From Neoconidiobolus thromboides FSU 785 (taxonomy: Eukaryota; Entomophthoromycota; Entomophthoromycetes; Entomophthorales; Neoconidiobolaceae), in the NCBI GenBank assembly GCA_025603075.1, contig MU626542.1, forward strand, positions 1 through 21,510: DNA of 21,510 nucleotides. The letters are read 5' to 3'. A program made the position numbers and the translations under genes. Below the pieces are notes generated by a model that saw only the letters and a list, made by a program, of their open reading frames with translations, was not told the origin of the DNA and made no database searches. Shown here piece after piece: positions 10,553 through 19,092 of this stretch (position 1 is the stretch's first letter; each line of letters opens with the position of its first letter).

Positions 10553-12823
10553 TTAGCAAAAGAAATAACTTTTGTTGACCAGAGCAGGGAAAGGGGAATC
10601 AGCATGAGTAATTTTAATAGTGTAAATAACTTCAGAAGATAATGGAAAATCAAATGACCAAATTAAGACTTGGTAAAGTGGTTGATCAACTGTATAACCA
10701 TCATATAAATTATTATTATTATTATCTCCTTTAGTATTTGGATTCATTGCTGCTAAATTTAATTCCCAATGACCTTCATTAATTTGAACATTTAATTGAG
10801 TTGCAGGTGGGAAATGATGAACTGGTAAAAATAATTCACATTTATTGATCATTTTATCATTTAAATTGTCATTAATACTATTTTCAAAACCTTTGAAACT
10901 ATAAGTATAATAAGGTACCCCTGACTTATTATCTTTAGCTAATATAAATTGATGAGATAATGGTATACCCGGTGTAAATAAAGCATAAGGTCGAATAGCA
11001 GCTTCTAATGCTCTACCACCTTTATCTAATGGAATAGTATATAAATTAAATTGATTAATATCAAATTCATGTTGATTTTTGCAATCTTTAGAATAAATCG
11101 ATAAATCTTCCCGATTCCATAAATCTCCTTCTAAGTGATTATTATCAATACAATAATTCCATAACGTACACATACCACCAATCTGCTCTGTTGCATTTAA
11201 AGTAGCATCTAATGCATCAATTTGTTCTTTATAATCTCCATTTTTAAAGGCATTAGAATTGATCATATTAAATGGTATACCACATTCACCAATTAATAAA
11301 GGTGCATTAGGAAATGCTAATTTACCTTCATTTGCTATCATTTCAATCATTTCTTCAAAACATTTACGTACATCTTTACGTCCTAATTTTAAAGCTTGCC
11401 CAATGAACCAGTATTTTCCTCTAATAAATCCCAAATAATCAAATGTCCACCAATCAAATTTTAATGTTACTAAAGTTTTTCCATCATACCAGTGTGGGGA
11501 ATATACAATATTCTCTATAGGATCTCCTTCTTCTTTTGTAAATTTAGGTGGTACTGCATTGACAGGTGGTTCAATAAAGATAATAATATCAGGTTGAATT
11601 GTCCTTACATAGGATGTAATTTTTCTTACAAATGGTTTCCAAAAATCTTTTAAATAGTTATATTTGTTACCATTAATAGGATCAATTGAAAAATAATTAG
11701 GTAATAATGCTTTTTTAGTTCCTCTATCCCAAACTCCATGCATATGCCAAATACACTGTCCTTCTTTTTGCCATGGCTGCCAAGGTGGGAAAAACAAATT
11801 AGGTAATATACTCTCTCCTTCTTTTAACCATACATTTTCTCCTTTTGGATCAACTCTTACTGTACCTTCTTTAACAAATCCAAATGTACTTAAACTATAT
11901 TTAGCTACTTCAACTGAATTGCCTTCACCTAATAAAAAACTTTCTAATACTGTAGGTGTTGGCCCATTTCTTGTTGATGTCATTGATATTAAAGGTAACT
12001 TTGTAATATCTTCTGTTTCAATAAAACCTTCAGATGGTTCATTTAATGTATCGATACCCAATACAACACTATTTAATAAACCTTCTTTGTATATTTTTGA
12101 AAATAAATATTGATAAGCTAAACAGTATTTATCTTGTAAATAAGTTTGTATATTAACTAATTGATTTAATTTTTCATCATATATTGTACATTTAGGGGCT
12201 AATTTTTCACCAGCAAAAAATAAAGTAAACATAGTAGCTGTAGCTAATCTACCATAGTTAGTTGGCCAAGTCATAATAGGATATTCCAATGGAGGGTCAT
12301 GTTCAAACATAGTGACAGCTGAAATAGTTTGTTTAAATTTTCTTGGATCTAAACCAGCTAGATATAAAGTCCAATTAGGCATCCCACTACCACCACATAA
12401 TCTAGACCAAGTATCTTGATGAGGATCAATTAAACATTTTAAACCAAATTTTTTAAATAAAAATAATAATTTAATAATATAATTCATTTGATTTTCATCG
12501 TATTTACCAGGTCCTTGATGTTCAATACTTTCCCAAGGTACTAGTAAACGTAAAAAATTAAATCCCCAATAACGTAATCTTAAACAATGTTCTTCTGCTT
12601 CTGCTAGAGGTAATGGTTTTCCTATAAAACTTAAATTATCAATGTCATATGCATCAATTCCGTTTGAGGTTGTCCAATTTACTGGTAATTTACTATTACC
12701 ACCTAAGTTGATTCCTCGAAAACCTACTGTTCGATGACTAATAATATCTTTAAACCAACCACCTTCAATTTTAACTTTATTATTTTCAAATGGACCATTA
12801 ATGCCTTCTGTTGCTTGTTTCAT
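10553..12823 (-). CDS. EGH1: GH5 steryl-beta-glucosidase / endoglycoceramidase-like
   Basis: Intronless, 756 aa. It resembles fungal GH5 enzymes of the EGCrP2/Egh1 group, which remove glucose from steryl glucosides and related glycolipids. The order fits a GH5 barrel: FRGINLGGNSKLP (35-47), WGFNFLRLLVPWESIEHQGP (86-105), CLIDPHQDTWSR (130-141), the acid/base region LGIDTLNEPSEG with Glu262, HMHGVWDRGT (360-369), YSPHWYDG (441-448), and the nucleophile in LIGECGIPF with Glu513. WNYCIDNN (555-562) and a beta-rich C-terminal domain (about 630-750) follow. No signal peptide or membrane segment is evident, so action inside the cell is likely, as for EGCrP2/Egh1. Glucosylceramidase activity (EGCrP1-like) is the main alternative. 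Lack of introns contrasts with several neighbours. Confidence 0.92.
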   Translation of the reverse strand: MKQATEGINGPFENNKVKIEGGWFKDIISHRTVGFRGINLGGNSKLPVNWTTSNGIDAYDIDNLSFIGKPLPLAEAEEHCLRLRYWGFNFLRLLVPWESIEHQGPGKYDENQMNYIIKLLFLFKKFGLKCLIDPHQDTWSRLCGGSGMPNWTLYLAGLDPRKFKQTISAVTMFEHDPPLEYPIMTWPTNYGRLATATMFTLFFAGEKLAPKCTIYDEKLNQLVNIQTYLQDKYCLAYQYLFSKIYKEGLLNSVVLGIDTLNEPSEGFIETEDITKLPLISMTSTRNGPTPTVLESFLLGEGNSVEVAKYSLSTFGFVKEGTVRVDPKGENVWLKEGESILPNLFFPPWQPWQKEGQCIWHMHGVWDRGTKKALLPNYFSIDPINGNKYNYLKDFWKPFVRKITSYVRTIQPDIIIFIEPPVNAVPPKFTKEEGDPIENIVYSPHWYDGKTLVTLKFDWWTFDYLGFIRGKYWFIGQALKLGRKDVRKCFEEMIEMIANEGKLAFPNAPLLIGECGIPFNMINSNAFKNGDYKEQIDALDATLNATEQIGGMCTLWNYCIDNNHLEGDLWNREDLSIYSKDCKNQHEFDINQFNLYTIPLDKGGRALEAAIRPYALFTPGIPLSHQFILAKDNKSGVPYYTYSFKGFENSINDNLNDKMINKCELFLPVHHFPPATQLNVQINEGHWELNLAAMNPNTKGDNNNNNLYDGYTVDQPLYQVLIWSFDFPLSSEVIYTIKITHADSPFPALVNKSYFFC

Positions 12824-13251
12824 ATTCTTTTTCTGTATTTATTGTTATGTAAATGTACTATAAAATGAAAAATATAGAAGAGAAAAAAGAAGATAAGGAT
12901 TCGAATAGTAAAATAATAACAAAAGTGGAAAACCTTAATATTTATATTTATGAAGACTCAGTTTTGGTGGTGGTTAAAGCTAATGTGGTTTGCTTAAATA
13001 AACCAATGATCTAAATTGACCTTTTAACTAAGTTTATTTTTATTAGCTATCCTTTCTTAGTAATAAATAGTGATAATTATTAAAATAAGCCACCAAAATA
13101 ATCTCACTTTGATTTATTTTAAGTTTAGGCTAAACTTGAAAATTGTATATTTTAAAAGTAAAATTGTTTATAAGAGCCATAATAGAAAGTCTTAATAAAT
13201 TTATATGTGAATATTTATTTTATAAATGCTTAAGATGACTATCACTTTAAT

Positions 13252-13272
13252 AATTTATAATTTATAATTTAT
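13252..13272. repeat. (AATTTAT)3 tandem repeat
   Basis: Three perfect 7-bp units in an AT-rich stretch; no evident function. Confidence 0.8.
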
Positions 13273-13527
13273 AAATTAATATTAATATTTCAAAAAAAAA
13301 GCTTGGCTAATTTCATCATTTTTAAAATATGCATAATTCCTAATTTATAGTAGCTACAACTCTTTTGTGATTTTATAGTATTAATTTTTATAAATAAATC
13401 TTTATATGGCAAATTTTTTAATGCCCGAGTATATACACTTAATATAATATAACGCTGATTTATTTTTTAAATGATCAACAAAATAATTCACCAAAGAGCT
13501 GTAACGGTCATAACTTTGAAAAAGTTC

Positions 13528-13571
13528 TTATTCTGGAGAATAATAGTAATAAAAGAATTATTCTTTTTATT
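13528..13571. repeat. Two adjacent short inverted repeats
   Basis: TTATTCT-GG-AGAATAA (13528-13543) is a perfect 7-bp stem with a 2-nt spacer. It is followed at 13548-13571 by a near-perfect 24-bp palindrome centred on GAATTATTC. Both are AT-rich, and no gene is attached. Confidence 0.6.
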
Positions 13572-14036
13572 CTATAATTTAAAAGCTTATTTTATTTTTC
13601 AAATAAATAATAAGACTTGGTTTTTTAAATAATAAAACACTTGTTTTTTGTGTAAAACTTTCTATAATATTATTATTAATTGTTACTTGTAACGACAATA
13701 GAAAAACCCTTTTCCATATTTTTAACAGTGGTTTATAGAAAATATTATTATTTCACTTTACCCATGGCTTATTCATATGACTTTATATAAAAAGTAACAG
13801 GTGGTCATTGTCCTTATAATTTTTTTCAAAAGAACTAAGGTTTCTACATCAAACCATATAGCAAAAAAACATCATTTCAATACAAAAAAAGAAAAATTTA
13901 TCTATGTCTTATTGATTCAGTTAATCATTTCATCTTACAACAGTTGACTAAAAAAGTTACTATAAATGGAGAAGTTTAAAGCTTGATTTAAAATTAAAAA
14001 TAAAATTTTACAATTCACTTTTTTATCTATTTCCTT

Positions 14037-14129
14037 ATTTGGGAGTGTATTTCTGTAAGAATTTACAATCTTTCTACTTAAGTAGCACTTAAAAAGTGAA
14101 AAAAGTGATGAAACTAAAAAAGTCCTCAT
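14037..14129 (-). mobile_element. MITE-like repeat, diverged copy F
   Basis: Reverse-orientation copy. ATTTGGGAGTGTATTT at the left and AAGTCCTCAT at the right are decayed terminal repeats. The core TAGCACTTAAAAAGTGAAAAAAG matches the family with the central CpG changed to CpA on this strand. Confidence 0.65.
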
Positions 14130-14247
14130 TTATTGCAAATATTTTAAAAACTATTAAAAGTCGATAAGAAAGGTCCTATTGTAAGTTATTTTAAATGGGC
14201 AAATATGTTGATAGCACTTAGTGGTGGTTAAATTTACAATTTTTGCT

Positions 14248-14252
14248 AAAAA
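14248..14252 (-). terminator. Distal Pol III T-tract for second tRNA-Leu
   Basis: TTTTT on the minus strand is the first run of four or more T downstream of the tRNA-Leu at 14296-14376, 44 nt beyond its 3' end. The other two copies have T-tracts within 1-4 nt. Confidence 0.4.
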
Positions 14253-14295
14253 TGAACATTGGATGATTTAAACTAACTCAAATGCAAGATTGGAT

Positions 14296-14376
14296 GTCAA
14301 CTGTGGGGTTCGAACCCACGCCTCTCTCGAGATTGCATCTTAAGTGCAACGCCTTAGACCGCTCGGCCAAATTGAC
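14296..14376 (-). tRNA. tRNA-Leu (anticodon UAA), second copy
   Basis: 81 nt, identical base for base to the copy at 1295-1375, with the same A and B boxes, TAA anticodon and long variable arm. Flanks are unrelated to the other copies beyond a few bases. The nearest minus-strand T-tract is 44 nt downstream, so transcripts may carry a long trailer. Confidence 0.96.
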
Positions 14377-14514
14377 ATGTCTACTAATTAGAAATAGTAT
14401 TCTAAATATAAATCAAAAGCCTTTCTAAAATTTAAACTTCTAAAGTTGATAAAGCTTTAAAATGATGTACTTTTTATAAAGTTTTATTGATATAAGCCCT
14501 TTCACTCAAATAAC

Positions 14515-14617
14515 ATTTGAGGATATATTTTTGTGTTTAAGAATTTTACTAACAGTTTTTCCACCCAAATAGCGCTTAAAAGATAGAAAAAGTAATGAAG
14601 TCAAAAAATATCTCCAT
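14515..14617 (-). mobile_element. MITE-like repeat, copy G
   Basis: 103-bp reverse-orientation copy. ATTTGAGGATATATTTTT begins it and ATATCTCCAT ends it. The central AGCGCT (14571-14576) is intact. A fragment resembling the last ~28 bp of the element follows at about 14628-14655, perhaps a second truncated copy. Confidence 0.78.
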
Positions 14618-14855
14618 TTAAAAAATAAAAAAGTGATGAGACCAAAAAAAAAAAGTTTTGTGAAATATCGCTGTCAGCTCCATGATTGATTATAACATAG
14701 CAATCACTTAGGTTATTGTGTTCTCGATTTTAGAGACAATTAATCCCACGCTTTTAGTTTGATTTGCTATGAGAATTTCTAGCTTCATTCCAGGGAATAT
14801 TATCTTCTCGTTTTAATATTCATACTTATTAGAGTACAAAAGAGATTTTAGAATT

Positions 14856-14953
14856 CGAGGGTTTTTTTAGTTTCATTATTTTTCCATTTTTTAAACACTA
14901 TTTGAGCGGAAATATTGTTAGTGCAATTCTTAAACAAAAAAATACATCTCCAT
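14856..14953 (+). mobile_element. MITE-like repeat, copy H
   Basis: About 98 bp. The left end is eroded (GAGGGTTTTTTTAG), and the right end AAAAAAATACATCTCCAT is good. The core TTTTTTAAACACTATTTGAGCGG has lost the central CpG but keeps the second one (GAGCGG). It lies about 100 bp from the third tRNA-Leu. Confidence 0.8.
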
Positions 14954-15044
14954 TTTGTTTAATTTAATTTACAATCTGGCTTGAACATAACGGAAGTCAA
15001 AACCTGCGGTATTAAATTTTAAAAGATAAATAGTAAATACCATG

Positions 15045-15048
15045 AAAA
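15045..15048 (-). terminator. RNA polymerase III T-tract
   Basis: TTTT on the minus strand, 4 nt past the 3' end of the third tRNA-Leu. Confidence 0.7.
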
Positions 15049-15052
15049 TAAT

Positions 15053-15133
15053 GTCAACTGTGGGGTTCGAACCCACGCCTCTCTCGAGATTGCATCTTAA
15101 GTGCAACGCCTTAGACCGCTCGGCCAAATTGAC
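15053..15133 (-). tRNA. tRNA-Leu (anticodon UAA), third copy
   Basis: 81 nt, identical to the other two copies. It has the same strand as the second copy, 676 bp away from it, with different flanks, so the pair is not a simple recent tandem duplication of a larger unit. Confidence 0.97.
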
Positions 15134-15583
15134 CTACTGATTTATGGACTAAAATATTTTAAAAAATACAAAACTGTATCCTTTTAAATCGTAGGTAAGC
15201 TAAATCATTAAGCATAATGTTATATTGTTTAAATCATGTAAGCATCATTTTTGTTAAAATGACAAGCTATTCAAATTAAAAAATATCCTTTAGAGACTGA
15301 TTTTGTTAATACCAATTTTACAATTATTAAAAGTTGGAGATCAAAAACCAAGCTTAATAAAAAGGATGTTGAAGCGTATAAATTTATAAATACGATAAAC
15401 TTCGAATAAGATCAACTTTGTTAAAATAAAAAGCGAATTCTAACTTTTGATTAAAATTTACTAAATTTAGTTAAATTTATTAAAATTAAATGGAAATAAA
15501 CTATAGTTTTATATTAAATTTTAATAGACATCTTATTATTATTATTTTTTTATTTTATTTTTTTGTTTACTTAGTCAATTATT
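15134..15583. other. Upstream region of RSPRY1-like gene
   Basis: 450 bp of AT-rich DNA between the third tRNA-Leu and the RSPRY1-like start. A T-rich stretch ending TTTACTTAG just before the chosen ATG could be an intron acceptor for an upstream exon, but I find no convincing exon. Confidence 0.45.
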
Positions 15584-17675
15584 ATGTTATTAACTAACTT
15601 AAGAGAAAGATATCATAAATATAGGATTAAAAATCAATTTGAAAGATTAGTTCAATTATCTAGATTGTCTTTAATTTTTAATGATACAAGTGAAGAAGTT
15701 ATTAAAGCTACCGAAGAGTTAATTCAGTTATCTCATCAAGGTAAACTTACGAATTGGTGATCTGCCAGCTCATTAAGGGAAAGGTACTAATATTCTGTTA
15801 CTAGCAAAAAGATTTGTCGATGTGTTACTGTATCTAATGGACACCTTGGATATCCATGATGAACTTAGTCCCCAATTAGTATCGCATATATTAGGTAATG
15901 AAATTGGACTTAGAAATTAAGTCATGTTTTTTAACAATAACAAACAATAGAAATTACAGCGCTACCAAATTTTGATACCTTGAATAAATTAGTACAAAAA
16001 ATCATTAAAAAAATAAAAACTGGTAGATTAAATTGTAATAGTAGTTAGCATAAGATTAATCTTTCGTTTCAATTATTAGTAAAAAATCAAGAAGAAAGTG
16101 ATCGATTACGTTGTATAAGTTCCATTATACTAGGTATCATTGCGGAAAAATTAGCTGGTAAAGGGAGCAGTAAACTATTTGATAATAATGTTATGGAGCT
16201 ATTACTTGATAATATCAAAGGAGATTATAGCTATTATACCCATCTATTTACTTTTATTTCATTAGAAAATTTTGCACTGACTAGTAAGTTGAAGATCGAT
16301 ATTCTAGTATTATTATCTACTAATATTAGTTTCATTACTTTAGATGAGAATAAACAAAGGTTGTTAGGAGCTAATTATAAACAGTTGCTTAAAGATTACC
16401 TTGACAAGTTGGATCTAAAGTCAAATTTAACTCATCAGATTAAGTTTTGCGTATTGCACTCTAAAGTTGATTTTTTGGGTAATTTTATATTAGATAGTTA
16501 TTAAGACTCCTTTACTTATTTTTTTTTTAGAAATCCCAGTTCCAAACCAAGTAATAATTTGGTTATAATACTATTTGTAAATTATTAACTGTTATAAAAT
16601 ATAAGGCTACTCAAGAAGCTTTATTTTCAGGTATCAATTGCGCTTTAGATTGGTGTAGCTCGAGTTCCTTTATTAAGTTTTCGGAAGATTTAAGTCAAGT
16701 AAGTTAACTTATTACCATCTATCATTTGTTTTTTATAATATAAATTTATAGTGTCGAAATGACAGAATTGGGTTTGCTACTACTTTAGGTACCACTTGTA
16801 TCACGGATGGTAACATAATAATATAAATTTGTATTATATAAAGCTCAATTTTTTATTAAGGTAAATGGTATTTTGAAGTATTATTGCTTTCTGGTGGTAT
16901 TATGCAGGTGGGTTGGGCTACTCAAGCAGCAAAATTTAAACCGGAGGATGGTGTTGGTATTATTCTTATAGTTTTAAATGTAGAAATTAGATTTATTATA
17001 TTTATTAGGTATTGGTGATGAAGAACATTCTTTTGGTTTTGATGGTCTACGTAACTTGAATTGGGTAATTAAAGTAAAAGTTTAATAATAATAAATTAAC
17101 GATTAAATAGTATAAAGGAGAATCCACTTTATATGGAATAAATTCATGGAAGAGTGGTAAAAGATAATATATAATTATATTTACAATATATTAATAAGAT
17201 TAATAATAACAAAGGTGATATTATTGGCGTTTACATAGATTTAGATAAAGGAAGCGGATATTATACATTAAATGGTAAAGAATTAGGAGGAACTTATTAC
17301 TTTGAGCCAGGGGATATAAATTTATTTTGTGAAATTGAAGGAGGATTAAAGCCAGGGATTTCGCTAACAAGTTATCAACAAGTATTGGTTAACTTTGGTA
17401 ATTTACCATTCCGATTTAGTCCAATAGAAGATTATCGGTTATTAAGTGATTATGGTCAATTAACTCAAACGATAAAGATGGGACCAAAATACTTAAATCA
17501 AAAATTACAAGAAGATGACAAACTAGATGATAAGTGTCAGATATGCTACCTAAATGAAGCTGGATTTCAATTATTACCATGTAAACATGATGGTTTCTGT
17601 ATGGAATGTATTAATCAAATGGATATATGTCCCTTTTGCAGAATTAATATCTCTTCTTGGAAAAAAACAAATTAA
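15584..17675 (+). CDS. RSPRY1: RSPRY1-like SPRY and RING-finger protein
   Basis: Probable E3 ubiquitin ligase of the RSPRY1 family. Exons rebuilt by frame and similarity: 15584-15740, 15805-15894, 15951-16022, 16080-16478, 16531-16550, 16606-16698, 16752-16809, 16861-16956, 17009-17064, 17111-17156, 17215-17675; 515 aa against 576 in human. An alpha-helical N-terminal half has the family blocks IIAEKLAG and LFTFISLENFALTS. The SPRY domain (about 277-440) shows KWYFEVLLLSGGIMQVGWAT, GVGIGDEEHSFGFDG and SLTSYQQVLVNFG. A C3HC4 RING follows at 470-504 (C470, C473, C485, H487, C491, C494, C501, C504). Introns are 46-64 nt. Intron 3 (16023-16079) is 57 nt and removes an in-frame TAG. Exon 5 is only 20 nt. 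The first intron could end 27 nt earlier, in frame. The human signal-anchor/Cys-rich start is absent, so an upstream exon remains possible. Confidence 0.88.
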
Positions 17676-17857
17676 TTTTCTATTAATAACTCTCTTTTAA
17701 CTTTATTTTATTTCTGTAAATAAAACTACTTATTCATCTTTAACTTATCTTTATTCGCTTTTCTTTAAAAACTAAAAAAACATTATATATTATATACTAT
17801 AAAAAATATAGTTTCATTATATAACTTAAATAATTTAACTAAAAAAAAACTAACTTC
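17676..17857. other. Convergent 3' region
   Basis: 182 bp between the convergent RSPRY1-like and ING-like stops, so 3' UTRs may overlap. It contains a short hairpin (ACTATA...TATAGT, about 17796-17812). Confidence 0.5.
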
Positions 17858-18823
17858 CTATTTGCGTGTAGCAGCTTTTCGTTTGGCAACACAATCATTA
17901 CAGTACCATTTTCCTTTAGGAAGGGTCTTAAGCCCAACACATTGGTAATGAAACCATTCTCTTACACACTATCATATTTTAAGTATTTAATTATATGCTA
18001 TAATATAAAACACTTACTGTTTCGTCATCACACCCTACCATATCTCCATAAGATACTTGATTGCAATAGCAATAAGTAGGTTCGTTTGGATCAGCATTCA
18101 TATGATTAGAATCACTATATAATTTTAGACTGGGTATAGCTTGATAAAATTAAAGTATACTCTTTGTCTTTTCCACGATTTTTAATAAGTTCATGTTTCT
18201 CTTTTTTCTCTAAAAAAAGGAATGAATAATTATTGACTGATGAAATTAGATCAAATTCACTTTTGTTTGGCTGTGAACCTTCATTCTTTTTTAAGTTACT
18301 TCTTTTGTCACTCATTTCTTTGATGGGCTTGATATGAATCAACTCACTCTGCTCAAACCTTTCTAGCTCTTCTTCTAGTTTACGGATGGTTTGGTCCGTC
18401 TGAAAACATCAAAAAATAAAAAATAAAAAATAAGCAAAAAACTAAGCCTACCAAGTTATAAGTTTGGGCGGCCAAAGAAACCTTCTCTTCACCTTGTTTT
18501 AAAGCGTGGCCAAAGCTGATAGTCATCTTTCTTAAAACTTCATACCGCTGTTTATCTTCCATCAAGTCTACATTTTCAAGTAAATAATTGGTATCTGTCT
18601 CCACTTCTTTTATCAAAGCTAGTTTAAATTGAAATTTAGTTTTGTTTACAGCTGATAAAAAAATACAAATTTACATTGAGAGCTAGCATCTAACTCTCGC
18701 ATCAATTGTAAGTTCCTTTGTAAATCTATAGGGAGACTTTCAAGCTCTATTTCTTTTTTAATTCATTTCACTTTTTATACTTTGTTCATTTTAATTACTT
18801 TCAATATATCCTTTTAATGACAT
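17858..18823 (-). CDS. ING-family chromatin protein with PHD finger
   Basis: Inhibitor-of-growth type subunit of histone acetyltransferase or deacetylase complexes, reading H3K4 methylation in the nucleus. Exons 18823-18799, 18752-18675, 18618-18452, 18399-18161, 18114-18018 and 17968-17858 give 238 aa. The N-terminal ING domain shows [33 protein letters not shown], then [18 protein letters not shown] Lys-rich linker leads to the PHD finger (184-228): [20 protein letters not shown], then [13 protein letters not shown] and GKWYCNDC, with the C4HC3 ligands. Tyr184, Tyr192 and Trp207 sit at the known trimethyl-lysine cage positions. The tail KRKAATRK is basic, as in ING polybasic regions. Exon 2 may start 6 nt later (18746). 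A further 51-nt stretch (18210-18260) looks like an optional intron, giving 221 aa. The ING1-5/Yng2/Pho23 subtype is not resolved. Confidence 0.92.
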
Positions 18824-19092
18824 TATTTTATTAAAAGATGTTTTTTCATCAACCATCTTTTCTTTGGTTTACCTAATAATAGCCAATAAAACTCATTCGA
18901 TTACGAAAAGTGCTTTAATGTTGAAATTTCCACCAAAGTGTTTATCTAACAATGTTAACTTGTGTAGTTTTTATCCTATTTATCGACAAATACAATTGTA
19001 AAAATCCCTTTTGGATAATTGAAAGTGGTACAAATTTATTGCCACTGTTTCAATATAGATAATTAATGAGAATAAATTAAACCAAAGATAAT
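18824..19092. promoter_or_regulatory. Divergent promoter region, ING and methyltransferase genes
   Basis: 269 bp between two start codons facing away from each other; it must contain both promoters. Specific elements cannot be assigned by eye. Confidence 0.5.

Larger units (their letters stand above)
12824..14036. other. Gene-poor intergenic block
   Basis: About 1.2 kb upstream of the GH5 gene, presumably including its promoter. It contains a short tandem (AATTTAT)3 at 13252-13272 and two adjacent inverted repeats at 13528-13571. No protein-like frame or RNA gene was found. Confidence 0.5.

Noticed and set aside
10465..10653. Minus-strand 62-codon frame
   Set aside because: It overlaps the 3' end of the GH5 gene in another frame and has the hydrophobic, Leu/Phe-rich look of an out-of-frame translation.
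11919..12113. Plus-strand 64-codon frame
   Set aside because: Antisense shadow of the well-supported GH5 coding sequence.
12961..13101. Inverted pair GTTTTGGTGG / CCACCAAAAT upstream of the GH5 gene
   Set aside because: Only about 10 bp with ~130 bp between the arms; too weak to call a regulatory element.
13935..14129. Minus-strand 64-codon frame
   Set aside because: Most of it is repeat copy F read as protein; no independent support.
15584..17675. RSPRY1-like locus as a pseudogene
   Set aside because: Stops and frame changes are all removed by GT-AG introns of 46-64 nt with matching phases. Family motifs are intact through the RING finger.
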